Shown: positions 42,410 to 52,857, numbered from the stretch's first letter. The stretch is 64,000 nucleotides of DNA from Flavobacterium aquidurense (GCA_900107365.1 FNPS01000002.1:310001-374000), one strand, 5' to 3'. Program-made: numbers and translations. The notes: generated by a model not told the origin, from the sequence alone.

Positions 42410-44449
42410 CTAATTATTTGTTTTAAAACTAAAAATTCCTTCTTTCAACCAATCCAAATATTCATTTATATCTGAATTATAGGCTGATGGTTCGCTCAAT
42501 AAATCGCCATTATTATTAATTAGAACGTAAAAAGGCTGTGCATTGGTTTTATAAGTTATTGTTTGAAATTCACTCCATTTTTGTCCAATATATTTGATTT
42601 TTTTTCCGGTCAGTTTGGAAACATCTTTTTCATTTTCCGGTAATTCTCTTTTGTCATCAACATACAGAGAAATCAAAACCAGATCTCCTTTTAGAATTTT
42701 TAATACTTGTTCATCAGACCAAACATTATCTTCCATTTTTCGACAATTTACGCATGCATGACCAGTAAAATCTATCATCACAGGTTTTCTCCTTTTTCTC
42801 GCATAGGCCATTCCCTTATCATAATCTGTAAAAGCTATGATATTATGAGGTCCAAACTCTGCTCCTTCCGGAAGATTTACAGTTTCACCTGAAACAGCAT
42901 TATTTCCAAAGCCATTGGGAATTTCACTGTAATTTAAAGGAGGTGGAAAACCACTTATCATTTTTAACGGTGCGCCCCAAATTCCGGGAATGAGATAAAC
43001 AGTAAAAGATAAAACGATAATTCCAAGCCCTAATCGTCCCACACTAATATGCGACAACGGACTATCGTGTGGCAATTGTATTTTTCCAAATAAATAAAGG
43101 GCTAATGTTGCAAAGATTCCAATCCAGATTGCTAAAAAGGTTTCTCTTTCCAGCCAGTGCAATTGTAAAACCAAATCGGCATTGGATAAAAATTTGAAAG
43201 CCAGAGCCAGTTCCAAAAATCCTAAAAACACTTTTACAGAATTCAGCCATCCACCCGATTTTGGTAAAGAATTCAACCAACCCGGAAAAGCTGCGAATAA
43301 AGTAAAAGGCAAGGCTAAAGCCAACGAAAAACCAAACATTCCCATGAAAGGTGCAATTCCGCCTCTTGATGCTGCTTCGACCAATAATGTTCCTACAATC
43401 GGTCCTGTGCATGAAAAGGATACAATTGCCAAAGCTAAAGCCATAAACAATATCCCGATAATTCCACCTTTATCTGCCTGATTATCGACCTTGTTTGCCA
43501 ATGAATTGGGAAGCATAATTTCGAAAGCGCCCAAAAACGAAAAGGCAAAAAACAGCAATAACAAAAAGAAAATCACATTGAACCAAACATTAGTTGAAAG
43601 CGCATTTAGTGAATCGGCTCCAAAAGCCCAGGTTACGACAGCCCCAAGAAAAATGTAGATTGTGATAATAAAAATTCCGTAAAAAATGGCTTTTCTAATT
43701 CCCTGTGACTTCGATTTACTTTGTTTGGTAAAAAAGCTGACTGTCATTGGAATCATAGGAAACACGCAAGGTGTCAATAAGGCGGCAAAACCAGAGAAAA
43801 AAGACAATATAAAAATCGTCCACAAACTATCTAATTTCGGTTGGTGCAATTTCTTTTTAGCCGCAGTTTTTATTGGCAAAACAGGTTTTTTTTCCGAAAC
43901 TGTATCTGCTTTAATTTCAATTGAAGCTGAAGAATCAATCCTGCCAACTTCGGTGATAGCTTCCGGAATCGTTTTATCAACAATTGGCTGAATTGTTGGA
44001 TTCACATTAAACTCCAATTCATCATAAGTTGGAGGCAGACAATTTTCGTCATTGCAAACCATAAACTCCACTTCAGCTTTGATTTTGAAAGGTTTGTTTC
44101 TATTAACTTTTATAAGCTGTTTAAAAGAAGTTTCCTTTTCAAAAAATTTAATCTGCAACTTAAAAATGGGATCATTGATCGTTTTTCCCTTTTCTTCTTT
44201 TACATTTTCAATTAATTGAAAATCAGGAGTTTTAGAAAAGGTAAAATGAGTTGGAATTGGTCCTCCATCCGCCACAATCTGACTGTATAAATGCCAGCCG
44301 TTTTCGATTACAGCCTGAGCATTTAATTCATATTCAGTGTCTGAAATTTTCTTTACACTGGCTTTCCACTTGATGGGATTGTATATCTGAGCCTCCGCCA
44401 TCATTGAAAAAAACAATAGCAGACTTACTAAAAACAGGTTCTTGTTCAT
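42410..44449 (-). CDS. dsbD: Thiol:disulfide interchange protein DsbD
   Basis: A 679-aa inner-membrane reductant carrier. The start is chosen at ATG 44447-44449 (MNKNLFLVSLLLFFSMM) because it gives a clean signal peptide; the upstream ATG at 44485 would lie inside the terminator hairpin at 44469-44498. The N-terminal periplasmic domain has VCNDENCLPP; the central part is a CcdA-like membrane domain with LLTPCVFPMIPM and SFSCTGPIVG cysteines; the C-terminal periplasmic thioredoxin domain has the CxxC in CVNCRKME. It transfers electrons from cytoplasmic thioredoxin to periplasmic partners. It could keep the thioredoxin-fold proteins of the adjacent SusCD locus reduced. Confidence 0.93.
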   Translation of the reverse strand: MNKNLFLVSLLLFFSMMAEAQIYNPIKWKASVKKISDTEYELNAQAVIENGWHLYSQIVADGGPIPTHFTFSKTPDFQLIENVKEEKGKTINDPIFKLQIKFFEKETSFKQLIKVNRNKPFKIKAEVEFMVCNDENCLPPTYDELEFNVNPTIQPIVDKTIPEAITEVGRIDSSASIEIKADTVSEKKPVLPIKTAAKKKLHQPKLDSLWTIFILSFFSGFAALLTPCVFPMIPMTVSFFTKQSKSKSQGIRKAIFYGIFIITIYIFLGAVVTWAFGADSLNALSTNVWFNVIFFLLLLFFAFSFLGAFEIMLPNSLANKVDNQADKGGIIGILFMALALAIVSFSCTGPIVGTLLVEAASRGGIAPFMGMFGFSLALALPFTLFAAFPGWLNSLPKSGGWLNSVKVFLGFLELALAFKFLSNADLVLQLHWLERETFLAIWIGIFATLALYLFGKIQLPHDSPLSHISVGRLGLGIIVLSFTVYLIPGIWGAPLKMISGFPPPLNYSEIPNGFGNNAVSGETVNLPEGAEFGPHNIIAFTDYDKGMAYARKRRKPVMIDFTGHACVNCRKMEDNVWSDEQVLKILKGDLVLISLYVDDKRELPENEKDVSKLTGKKIKYIGQKWSEFQTITYKTNAQPFYVLINNNGDLLSEPSAYNSDINEYLDWLKEGIFSFKTNN

Positions 44450-44468
44450 GGGTGAAATTTTAAAAAAA

Positions 44469-44498
44469 AGAGGGCTGAATAGCAAAAAACAGCCCTCT
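44469..44498 (-). terminator. Terminator downstream of the M16 protease gene
   Basis: AGAGGGCTG and CAGCCCTCT form a perfect stem around a 12-nt loop; on the - strand a T-tract follows. It ends the long SusCD operon and separates it from dsbD. Confidence 0.85.
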
Positions 44499-44590
44499 TA
44501 TATTTCCTATACAGCTTATCTCGCTTACTAATTCAAAATATTTATTGATAGGAAAAACAAATTAAACACTTTTATAAAAAAATTTGAAGA

Positions 44591-47410
44591 CTATTGAAGC
44601 GGTTTAAACACTACTTCTGAAGCATCGGCTTTGCTAAAGAAAGAAATCGCGAAGTCCTGAATATCTTTTTTGCTCATATTATTTACAATATCAAAGTAAT
44701 TTTTAGGGTCCTCCATATTGTAATTGTTCTTGAAATAATTGGTCATCAAATCCATACTGTAACTATTAAAATCTTTGCTGTCTGCTCTTGATTTTATATA
44801 ATTAGTTTTGGTTTTCTCCAGATCTCCTGCAACAATTTCCCCTTTCTTAATTTTCTCAATTTCCTGATATACTATCGGTAATAAATGCTCCACTTTGGCA
44901 GCATCACAATCAAATGAAATCTGAAGATTTACTTTTGGAACCGGTAATTTTTCCATCGCACATTTTACTTGCGCACCATACGTTCCGCCTTCTTTTTCAC
45001 GCAGACTTTCAGTATATCTCAACGTTAAAATATCACCTAAAAAAGCGGCAGTAATTCTATTTTTTTGCGAATAAGGGCGTTCCTCCTGATATACAATTCT
45101 CACGGTACTCTTTGGATTTTCCATTTTGATAAAAATATCCTTATCGATTTTGGTAGAAATCCATTTTGGACTATTGTTTTTAAACTTTTCATCACGTTTA
45201 ATACCATTTATACTTGCAATATATTTCTCAAGTAAAGGTTTTAGAACCTCGGGAGTCACATCTCCAACTATATAAAATTCAAAATTAGACACATCCGAAA
45301 AACGATTCTCATAAATTGATTTCATCTTATCGAAAGACAAATCGTCAATATATTTCTGATCTACCGGACGTACTCTTGGATTATTTTTACCATAAATAGC
45401 AACCGTTAAACTATCCTGCATTTTTGCATTAAGATCTTTTTCTTTGTTTTTTAAGCCATTTTCTAATCTTTGTTTCATCAATGAAAACATATCAGCATCA
45501 AATCTTGGTTTTTGAAAGCGTAAGTAAACTAATTGCATCATGGTCTCAATATCTTTCACATTTGCAGAACCTGAAACCATTTCTGTCAAAGACTGGATCG
45601 AAACGCTGGTATTTGCAGTTTTCCCTTTCAGTACTTTTTCTAAATCTGTATTCTTGAAAACTCCAATCCCAGACATCATGGCAAGACTTGTTGCACGATC
45701 TGCCGAAGGAATATCCTGAGGATCATACAAAGAAGTTCCGCCAAAACTTTCCGCTTTTAATTCTACCTCCTTTTTATTTTTGTCTGCAAATTTATAATGC
45801 ACTTTTACGCCATTACTCAGCACATAAGTCGTTGCATCAATTGCTGTCGTTTTTTGCTCTGAAACAATTTTCCCAGGATTTAAAACGGTATCCCCCATTA
45901 AGCTTTGAGCTACAAAAGTGTCTACATACGGTTTTAAAGTAGGGTCGTTTTCGGCTTTATTTATGATTTCGTAAGCTTGCTCGTGCGTTAGGTTATTTTC
46001 GTTTTCAACTCCTGTAACTGCAACTACTCTATTGTTTTCCGAGTACAATTCAGTAAGTTGTTTTTGAAGGATTGCGGTATCTATATTTTTTAAAGCCGCT
46101 TTTTCCATTTCAAGTTCTTGCACAGGATCGTTGATGATTTCATGTTTTAAATAATCACTTTTCACCATTTCAATCACGCTTTTATGCGAAATCTCGTTTA
46201 TCTTTTCTACATAATTTTCATAAGTTGAAATTCTATCGGCAACGGCTCTTTCTATTTCTCCTTTAGAAAATCCAAATTTAGAAGCACGTATCCATTCGTT
46301 CATAACTGCGGTAAAAGCAGCCTGCTGTTGGTTTGGTTTAGGCGAAATACTAGCGAATGAAATATCATTTAATCGACTAAAACTCTGAGTTCCAATTTGC
46401 GCACTCTTAAAAGGACAATCCTCTTTTTGTGCGATTTCACGTAATCTGTTATTAATCAATGAAAATGCAACGTTACGCTGCGTAGATTTTTCAAAATCAG
46501 CAAAATTATGGTCTGGTTTTTCTGCTTTACGACGCATCATAAAAATGATACTTGCAGAAGATATTTCTTTATCCAAAGCCAATTTAGAAGTTGCTTTATC
46601 ATTGTCCGGAATGGCGATTTCAATACGTTTTTTAGGATTTGAAGGCGCCGGAATATCTGCAAAAAGCTTCTTTATTTTTTCTTCAATTTCTGTGGCATTA
46701 ATATCTCCAACGATGGCAATCGCTTGTAAGTCCGGACGATACCAATCTTTGTAAAAATCTTTTAATGTCTGATAATCAAAGTTTTTGACAATTTGCATGT
46801 CACCAATTGGTTTGCGATAAGTATACAAACTGTTGTTGTAATAAAATGGCGAAAGCTGGTCGTAAATACGGGCTCCTGCATTTTGTCTTGTTCTCCATTC
46901 TTCTGTAATTACACCGCGCTCAGCATCGATTTCTTCGTTTGTTAAAGACAAGAAATTAGACCAATCGTGCAAAACCAATAGACACGTATCAACTACTCCT
47001 CCATCTTTTGACGGAATATTATCCAGATTGTAAACTGTTTCGTCTGTGCTCGTGTAAGCGTTGATATTTTTGCCAAAAACAGCTCCTTGTTTTTCAAGTG
47101 TGTTTAAAATTCCTTTTCCTTCAAAATGTTTGGTTCCGTTAAAAGCCATGTGTTCCAGAAAATGCGCCAAACCTTTTTGTTGGTCATTTTCTAAAATTGA
47201 ACCTACGTTTTGAATGATATAATAACTGGCTGTATTTTTATTTACCGTTGTCGCATAAATATAATACGTCATTCCGTTTGGCAATACTCCTTTTTTTATT
47301 TTCTGATTGACCGCAATCGCGTCATTTGCTTTGAAATTTTGAGCATTTGAAACGAAAATATTTCCAATTGCCAGCAATAAAACAAAGGCAGATTTGTGTT
47401 TTTTAAACAT
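44591..47410 (-). CDS. M16 family zinc metallopeptidase (insulinase/pitrilysin type), exported
   Basis: A 939-aa protein with a signal peptide (MFKKHKSAFVLLLAIGNIFVSNAQ). The inverted zinc motif HxxEH is HFLEH (83-87), with the distal glutamate in LTNEEIDAERGVITEEW. Two homologous halves (about 30-470 and 520-930) make the clamshell fold. The second half lacks the HxxEH motif, as is normal. It probably degrades peptides in the periplasm. Last gene of the sigma/FecR/SusCD locus, 106 nt after the TlpA-like gene. Confidence 0.92.
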   Translation of the reverse strand: MFKKHKSAFVLLLAIGNIFVSNAQNFKANDAIAVNQKIKKGVLPNGMTYYIYATTVNKNTASYYIIQNVGSILENDQQKGLAHFLEHMAFNGTKHFEGKGILNTLEKQGAVFGKNINAYTSTDETVYNLDNIPSKDGGVVDTCLLVLHDWSNFLSLTNEEIDAERGVITEEWRTRQNAGARIYDQLSPFYYNNSLYTYRKPIGDMQIVKNFDYQTLKDFYKDWYRPDLQAIAIVGDINATEIEEKIKKLFADIPAPSNPKKRIEIAIPDNDKATSKLALDKEISSASIIFMMRRKAEKPDHNFADFEKSTQRNVAFSLINNRLREIAQKEDCPFKSAQIGTQSFSRLNDISFASISPKPNQQQAAFTAVMNEWIRASKFGFSKGEIERAVADRISTYENYVEKINEISHKSVIEMVKSDYLKHEIINDPVQELEMEKAALKNIDTAILQKQLTELYSENNRVVAVTGVENENNLTHEQAYEIINKAENDPTLKPYVDTFVAQSLMGDTVLNPGKIVSEQKTTAIDATTYVLSNGVKVHYKFADKNKKEVELKAESFGGTSLYDPQDIPSADRATSLAMMSGIGVFKNTDLEKVLKGKTANTSVSIQSLTEMVSGSANVKDIETMMQLVYLRFQKPRFDADMFSLMKQRLENGLKNKEKDLNAKMQDSLTVAIYGKNNPRVRPVDQKYIDDLSFDKMKSIYENRFSDVSNFEFYIVGDVTPEVLKPLLEKYIASINGIKRDEKFKNNSPKWISTKIDKDIFIKMENPKSTVRIVYQEERPYSQKNRITAAFLGDILTLRYTESLREKEGGTYGAQVKCAMEKLPVPKVNLQISFDCDAAKVEHLLPIVYQEIEKIKKGEIVAGDLEKTKTNYIKSRADSKDFNSYSMDLMTNYFKNNYNMEDPKNYFDIVNNMSKKDIQDFAISFFSKADASEVVFKPLQ

Positions 47411-47447
47411 TATATATTTCTTTTTTAATTTTTAGTTTCTGAATATC

Positions 47448-47502
47448 AAACACATAGATACATAATTAAGTCTTACTTATAAATCTATGTTTCTATGTGT
47501 TT
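47448..47502. repeat. Inverted repeat with AAACACATAGA/TCTATGTGTTT arms
   Basis: AAACACATAGATACATA (47448-47464) is mirrored by TATGTTTCTATGTGTTT (47486-47502) in the gap between the TlpA-like and M16 genes. It resembles dispersed flavobacterial repeats and may cause partial termination before the M16 gene. Confidence 0.6.
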
Positions 47503-47516
47503 AATAATTTAGTTAA

Positions 47517-48902
47517 TTATGACTTCAATAATTTATCCAGCTGTACTTTTAATTCTGGACTTGAAGGTCTTAAAGCATCAGCATTGATGATGTTTCCTTT
47601 TGGATCAAATAATAAAAATCTCGGAATGGAATTCACTTCGTAATTTTTGGCAACATCAGAACTAAAATCTTTATCAGCCATAAGTTGAATTCCTTGCAAC
47701 TGTTCTTTCTTTACGAAATCTTTCCATTTTTGATTGTCTTTTGCTTTGTCTAGTGAAAGACTTACGAACACAATATTTTTGTCATGATATTCTTCTTCGA
47801 TTTTTTTCATGTATGGAATTTCTGCTTTACAAGGTCCGCACCAAGTTGCCCATAAATCGATGTAAACGTATTTTCCTTTAAAATCTGAAAATGAAACTGG
47901 TTTATTGTTGATGTCGTTATAACTGAATTCCAATCCTTTTTGACCTACGCTTTTATGAAGTACTTTTTCGTATTCAACTAAGAATGATTTACTTGCATCA
48001 GAAATCATATATGGTTTGATAGCTGGTGCTATATTTTCGTATTCTTCGATTTTCATTCTCGAAGTAGCTATTGCATCACGCAAGTAAACATCTTTCAAAG
48101 TTGGATCTGTAATATGGGTGATGGCTTCTGTCATATCAAAACGTTTCGCTGGACCTTCAGCATTAATATGAATATACATGAAATAATTTGACATTTCTGA
48201 AACTCCATTTGCCAATTTTAACAAATCAGGATCTGTAAATTTTTTGTCTGTCTGCCACGTTTTTATAATTGCCGGACGATCGTTTTTTTCAGGAAACGCA
48301 GTTCGTGGCATTCTAAAAAAGAAATAACTTAATTCCTCAACATCAGTTGCAACTGCTAATTTCAATAGTTTATTAAACGAAGCGTCTTTGGTATTAATGG
48401 TTTTCGAAAATGCATTAGCTCTTGCCACACCACCATCAATCCACGGATAAAAATCTAAATAAGTAATATTACCTCCTAGCTGTGCAAAAACAGCAAATTC
48501 ATTGTAAATATCATTTGCTTTCTGAACTAAGGCATTCTGACCTACATTTTTTCCGCTTAAAGCGTAAGTATCTTTACTGATTGCAATATTAATATCCAAT
48601 TTTGGTTCTAAATACAAACGAATTAATTGCTTTCTGCTTTTCATTTGTCCGAAATCAACATAGTAAAATCCAGAAGTTGTAATTGGCAGCATAAACCCAA
48701 ATTCGCCTAAGGAATTTACTTTTGCAGTTGCAGCTACAGCGGGTTTTCCTTCTTCGGCATTGTAGATTGTGATTTCTTTGATTTTGGCATCAGGAATATC
48801 GATTGTTCCTTTAATAACAGCATACTCAGAAGCAGCTGAAGCAAAACTGAACTGCCCAATAAAAATGGCAATTAGAAGTAGGTAGATAGTGTGTTTTTTC
48901 AT
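47517..48902 (-). CDS. TlpA-like thioredoxin-family protein, exported
   Basis: A 461-aa protein: signal peptide (MKKHTIYLLLIAIFIGQFSFASA), an N-terminal beta domain of DUF4369 type (about 28-125), a helical middle, and a C-terminal TlpA/ResA-like thioredoxin domain with WATWCGPCKAEIP (CxxC at 355-358) and the cis-proline SIPRFLLFDPKG. It acts as a periplasmic thiol-disulfide reductase or oxidase. It follows the retropepsin-like protease gene by 17 nt and precedes the M16 protease gene. Confidence 0.9.
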   Translation of the reverse strand: MKKHTIYLLLIAIFIGQFSFASAASEYAVIKGTIDIPDAKIKEITIYNAEEGKPAVAATAKVNSLGEFGFMLPITTSGFYYVDFGQMKSRKQLIRLYLEPKLDINIAISKDTYALSGKNVGQNALVQKANDIYNEFAVFAQLGGNITYLDFYPWIDGGVARANAFSKTINTKDASFNKLLKLAVATDVEELSYFFFRMPRTAFPEKNDRPAIIKTWQTDKKFTDPDLLKLANGVSEMSNYFMYIHINAEGPAKRFDMTEAITHITDPTLKDVYLRDAIATSRMKIEEYENIAPAIKPYMISDASKSFLVEYEKVLHKSVGQKGLEFSYNDINNKPVSFSDFKGKYVYIDLWATWCGPCKAEIPYMKKIEEEYHDKNIVFVSLSLDKAKDNQKWKDFVKKEQLQGIQLMADKDFSSDVAKNYEVNSIPRFLLFDPKGNIINADALRPSSPELKVQLDKLLKS

Positions 48903-48919
48903 AATTTTTTGTTTTTTGA

Positions 48920-50395
48920 TTAAAGTGAGATTCTCACAGATTGTTCGTTCTGTTCGATGATAAAATCTTTAGTTTCTTTGTTGTTTTTTAGTTTTTTAAT
49001 AGTTTCGGGGTTGCGCAAATCGGTAATTTCAAAATCGTTGATTTGTGTTATTTTGGCACCTGGCTGAATCTTTTTTAAATCTTCATTTTCGGTGTTCATA
49101 ATTTTCTTTATAATCAGATTATTTTCTTCGTCAAAATCTAAATCAAGTCCTGACAGATAAAAAGACGAAGGTCTTTTAAAGCTTTTATTGGGTTCTAAAT
49201 AAACCGTTTTGTGCAATAAATCGATTGTAAAATTGAAACGCCTGATTAACTCGAAACCGAGAGATCCATCCGCGGAAGCCCAGTTTTTATTCTCTTCCTG
49301 ATATTCCTGCACTGCGATTGTTATGTTCGAAAAATCATTTCCGGCAATCGATATTTTCGGAATTTCTCCTCCAATAATTTGCGTTTGATGTCCTAGACTG
49401 AAATTTGTCGACGTGAATTCTGGTGTCACACTTTGCTGTAAATTATTGTTATGATTAAAAGGTCCAAAAGCAATCAAATTGTAACCCGCGCCGGTATCAA
49501 ATGTAAAATTGCCTTCGACTGTTTTTTTATCCTCAAGAGTCAAGCTCAATTTGACAACTGGCAATCCGGTTTTATAATCAAAAACTAACGGTTTTACTTT
49601 GCCGTCGTACACATAATTTCCAAAATTGTATAAATCGATAGTCTTGGTGTCAAAATTTACTTTTGTGATGTAATTGCGTAATAAATTGGCGCCGAATATA
49701 CCGTCATAAACACCGCTTTTTGGAAAAATAACAAGTCCTTGATTTTTAAGAATCTGATTTCCAATATAAATGGTGTTATCAGCAGAATACTGTACTTGCT
49801 TGCTTCCTCCAACGACCGATGCTGTTTTGCTTTTTGTTACTACAACTCCAGCTTTGTAAGCACTGTCGGGATTCAAAGCCATTCCGTCGGCTCCGGTATC
49901 AAAAAGCATTAAAAATTCGCGTTCCGACTTGTTTAATTTTATTTTGATAGCAATTCCATTTTCGATTATTTCAAACGGAATACTGGCTAATTTTTGAACA
50001 GCTGCATTTCGGTCAACTCTGTATAATCGGTCAAAAAAAGTCACATACAGTATTTTATTTTCTGGATTGAAAACTATTTCTGATGCCTTTTTTTCCTGTC
50101 CTTTAAAGTAAAAATCGACGGAAACACGGGTTTCATTTTTAACTACAGCAGATTTTCCAATTTGTAAAGAATCCAATACCGGAAAAGCATTAAAAATACT
50201 TGTCAGATAAAATTCATTTGAAGAGGAGTCTCCCGCTCCAACATTAAACTGCGGCGCTAAAAGATCTTTCAAACTGTTGTAATCTTTCTTTTGAAATGAC
50301 TGTTCGAAGGCTTTAACAAGCTGCGGAATATCGCTCTTTTGGGCATTCGCCAAAAAAGCAATAAACAGCATCAGAAACATCAATATTTTTTTCAT
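48920..50395 (-). CDS. Retropepsin-like aspartyl protease with C-terminal PDZ-like domain, exported
   Basis: A 491-aa protein: signal peptide (MKKILMFLMLFIAFLANAQ), a helical or NTF2-like N-terminal region (about 22-130), then two retropepsin-like lobes with FDTGAD (165-170) and FDTGAG (299-304), each giving one catalytic aspartate of a pepsin-type pair, and a PDZ-like C-terminus (about 410-491; ITQINDFEITDLRNPETIKK). The double lobe with PDZ is typical of Bacteroidota "aspartyl protease family" proteins. It likely cuts or binds peptides in the periplasm. Six nt separate it from the thioredoxin-like gene. Confidence 0.88.
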   Translation of the reverse strand: MKKILMFLMLFIAFLANAQKSDIPQLVKAFEQSFQKKDYNSLKDLLAPQFNVGAGDSSSNEFYLTSIFNAFPVLDSLQIGKSAVVKNETRVSVDFYFKGQEKKASEIVFNPENKILYVTFFDRLYRVDRNAAVQKLASIPFEIIENGIAIKIKLNKSEREFLMLFDTGADGMALNPDSAYKAGVVVTKSKTASVVGGSKQVQYSADNTIYIGNQILKNQGLVIFPKSGVYDGIFGANLLRNYITKVNFDTKTIDLYNFGNYVYDGKVKPLVFDYKTGLPVVKLSLTLEDKKTVEGNFTFDTGAGYNLIAFGPFNHNNNLQQSVTPEFTSTNFSLGHQTQIIGGEIPKISIAGNDFSNITIAVQEYQEENKNWASADGSLGFELIRRFNFTIDLLHKTVYLEPNKSFKRPSSFYLSGLDLDFDEENNLIIKKIMNTENEDLKKIQPGAKITQINDFEITDLRNPETIKKLKNNKETKDFIIEQNEQSVRISL

Positions 50396-50401
50396 TTAAA
50401 A

Positions 50402-51271
50402 TTATTTTTGCAATGTATAGGTGCTATTTGATGCTTTAACAACACCAAAATCTTTCAGTAAAAAACCTTCAAATCTTGTCCATTCTTCAGGAGTATAAAG
50501 TGTTTTATACTGATCGATTAGTTTTTTGAATGAAGCCAGATCGTTGGTTTTTTCAAACTCTTTTTTCTTTTTCATTAAAATGCCAAATACGTGATTGGCA
50601 ACACTAGATTTTCCATAATCATTGTATAATTGATTGGCATTTTTTAGAAATAAATCATCGTATTGATTCCCTACTCTTAATCCGGTAACAATTACAAATG
50701 GAACTTCATCTAATATTGATTTAGATTTCAAATAACCATCCAACACTTCAAAAGGCACGCTTCTTTTACCAGCCATAAACGCTTGCTCATAAAATTCCGG
50801 ATAGTCTTTTACATCAATCTTAGTGCTATATTTCTTGAAATTTCCCTTTTTTGCGCCATCTTTTGCATTTTGAAGCAATGCTGTGAATTGATCGACTGGC
50901 TGAAAACCTGCTGCGATATCAATTACTTTTCCATCGGAATTAATTAATAAGAAGGTTGGAAAACCGGTTACGCCATATTTCATGCAAAGTTTTTTTCCGA
51001 TTTCTTCCTTCATAATATCCGATTTGAAAGTGACAAAATCAGAGCTTAGAATTTCTGTAACTTTTGGGTCCGGAAATACTTCTTTATCCATTTTGGCACA
51101 AGGCATGCAGCCTGTAAAATACAAATCGACAAATATCAATTTCTTTTCGGCAACAGCTTGTTTTTTAACCAATTCCCAGCTCTCATCTGTAGATTGTGTC
51201 TGGGCTTTTAAGGCAATAGAAGGACAGGCAAGCAGCAAAAATGCACTTGCAATTTTTAAAATACGTATCAT
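50402..51271 (-). CDS. Thioredoxin-fold exported protein
   Basis: A 289-aa protein: signal peptide (MIRILKIASAFLLLACPSIALKAQ), then a thioredoxin domain (about 30-140) with YFTGCMPCAKMD (C55-M-P-C58) and the cis-proline region VTGFPTFLLINSDGK. The C-terminal 140 residues are helical. It resembles the DUF255/thioredoxin_7 type of protein disulfide enzymes. It lies in the middle of the SusCD locus with another TlpA-like gene and two proteases, suggesting that substrates with disulfides are handled here. Confidence 0.88.
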   Translation of the reverse strand: MIRILKIASAFLLLACPSIALKAQTQSTDESWELVKKQAVAEKKLIFVDLYFTGCMPCAKMDKEVFPDPKVTEILSSDFVTFKSDIMKEEIGKKLCMKYGVTGFPTFLLINSDGKVIDIAAGFQPVDQFTALLQNAKDGAKKGNFKKYSTKIDVKDYPEFYEQAFMAGKRSVPFEVLDGYLKSKSILDEVPFVIVTGLRVGNQYDDLFLKNANQLYNDYGKSSVANHVFGILMKKKKEFEKTNDLASFKKLIDQYKTLYTPEEWTRFEGFLLKDFGVVKASNSTYTLQK

Positions 51272-51292
51272 AAAAATGTGTTTTTTGGGTTT

Positions 51293-51320
51293 AGCCGAAT
51301 GTGTCTTTCAACATTCGGCT
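51293..51320. other. Hairpin between the PKD-like and thioredoxin-like genes
   Basis: AGCCGAATGT pairs with ACATTCGGCT around GTCTTTCA. A T-tract follows on the + strand only, so in the operon's direction it is not a classical terminator and may be an mRNA-stability or processing structure. Confidence 0.55.
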
Positions 51321-51336
51321 TTTATTTTTTTTTAGG

Positions 51337-52827
51337 TTATCGTAATCGGTAAGCGACATCAACAATTTTGCTCAAACCGGTGTAACTATTGTCAAGAATT
51401 AAATTTCCGTTAACTGGCGGAACAGTATATAATTCTAATGTTCCTGTGGTTCCGTAGCTTCCAACTATTAACTTTTTGGCAAAGGTTTTGGATCTTGCAT
51501 TAAAATCTATAAAAGTAATTTCATCAGCACCTTTGTCGAGCATTAACTTGGCTTTTTGCGTTCCGTTATCGTACTCATATAATTTTCCTCCAACGGCATA
51601 AAACAAATATCCCGAATCTGGGCTTACGGCAAACTTGGTCGCTTTATCAAAATCTGGCGCATTGAGAATTTCTTTGTAATAAACTTGTGCAAGTGCAGTA
51701 GTGAAACGCAATAGATTAAATTTACCAGTCGTAATATCTTTTAGTACTGCGAAATTTTCACCAAAATTAAAAGCTGAAGTGGTCATAAAAACCAAATCAC
51801 TATTGGTATTATTCCAATCTATAGAGTTTGCCGAAGGTGTTACTGTTGGCATCATTGAACAAGTACCTTTTGACATTTCGTAACGTATAAAACGGCGTTT
51901 ATCACGATCATAAAAAATTGGAGCACCGCTTGAACCAAAATTTTCAGCTATAAAAGGGGCTGCGTAAAAGTTCTTAGTTTCGGTATCAAGTTTGTTTTGA
52001 GGCAAACCATATTTAAATTGAAATGTTCTGTATAAAGCATAAATATCACCTTTGCTGTAAAGAAAATTTTGCCCTGCTAACGGAGATTTCATAAAGTCGA
52101 CTCCAAAATTAGTTGGAAGCGCGCCTCCAACAGTTTCGTAGGCAATATTTTGAGACAATGTCCATCCAAATGAATCCGGGTCTAATCTGGCTGTACCACT
52201 CTCTGAAGCCGTTACATAAACTCCGTAGATAATTGGAGTAACAAATGGCTGATTGAAACACTCTACATCGACCGCTTTTCCTGTCAACTTTAATGCTGAA
52301 CCCGACGCATCTAAAACATCAATAATAATGCGCGGTTGTGCAACACCCGGAATAATGGATACCATGTCTAAACGCGCTTTTCCGTTAACATCGCCAATTA
52401 CCAGCCATCCTTCATAAATAGATGAAACCACGTTTAATACAAAAGGAGTTTGTTGCCATTTTACACCTGTTACTTTATCTTTAATGAAATAGTAAACATT
52501 GTATTGTGCTGGCGGCAACTTTAATAGCCCATCCAAATTTTTAGTTGTTGCAAACAGTATTTTAGCCTCTGCTCCCAGTTTAACAGGATTTGCTGCAACC
52601 CATTCATAAGTATAACGATCAGGATCTGTTCCGTCATCTTGGGTTGGATTTAATTCTGGTGTTATTTTAAAATTTTCTCCGCTATAGGCTGTGTATTCTT
52701 TTTGAATTCCAGTTACTTTCAATTCGTTTATAGCTGTATAATCATAATTCCCTTCATCATTCGCACAGCTGCAACCCAAGAGAATAAGCATTATTACTGT
52801 AAATTTTATTTTTATTTTTTCTAACAT
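51337..52827 (-). CDS. PKD-like family lipoprotein of the SusCD locus
   Basis: A 496-aa lipoprotein: signal with cysteines in LLGCSCAND, then a beta-sandwich N-terminal region (NYDYTAINELKVTGIQKEYTAYSG...) typical of the PKD-like family proteins that follow SusD-DUF4843 pairs. The C-terminal 300 residues look like a six- or seven-bladed propeller (SGYLFYAVGGKLYEYDNGTQKAKLML). It is probably a surface-exposed binding subunit. 30 nt separate it from the DUF4843 gene. Confidence 0.78.
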   Translation of the reverse strand: MLEKIKIKFTVIMLILLGCSCANDEGNYDYTAINELKVTGIQKEYTAYSGENFKITPELNPTQDDGTDPDRYTYEWVAANPVKLGAEAKILFATTKNLDGLLKLPPAQYNVYYFIKDKVTGVKWQQTPFVLNVVSSIYEGWLVIGDVNGKARLDMVSIIPGVAQPRIIIDVLDASGSALKLTGKAVDVECFNQPFVTPIIYGVYVTASESGTARLDPDSFGWTLSQNIAYETVGGALPTNFGVDFMKSPLAGQNFLYSKGDIYALYRTFQFKYGLPQNKLDTETKNFYAAPFIAENFGSSGAPIFYDRDKRRFIRYEMSKGTCSMMPTVTPSANSIDWNNTNSDLVFMTTSAFNFGENFAVLKDITTGKFNLLRFTTALAQVYYKEILNAPDFDKATKFAVSPDSGYLFYAVGGKLYEYDNGTQKAKLMLDKGADEITFIDFNARSKTFAKKLIVGSYGTTGTLELYTVPPVNGNLILDNSYTGLSKIVDVAYRLR

Positions 52828-52857
52828 TTTGTTGAATTTTTAAAATTAGAATGATTT

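Noticed and set aside
44450..44485. Upstream start for DsbD
   Set aside because: It lies inside the terminator hairpin of the neighbouring operon and adds a non-signal sequence before a clean signal peptide.
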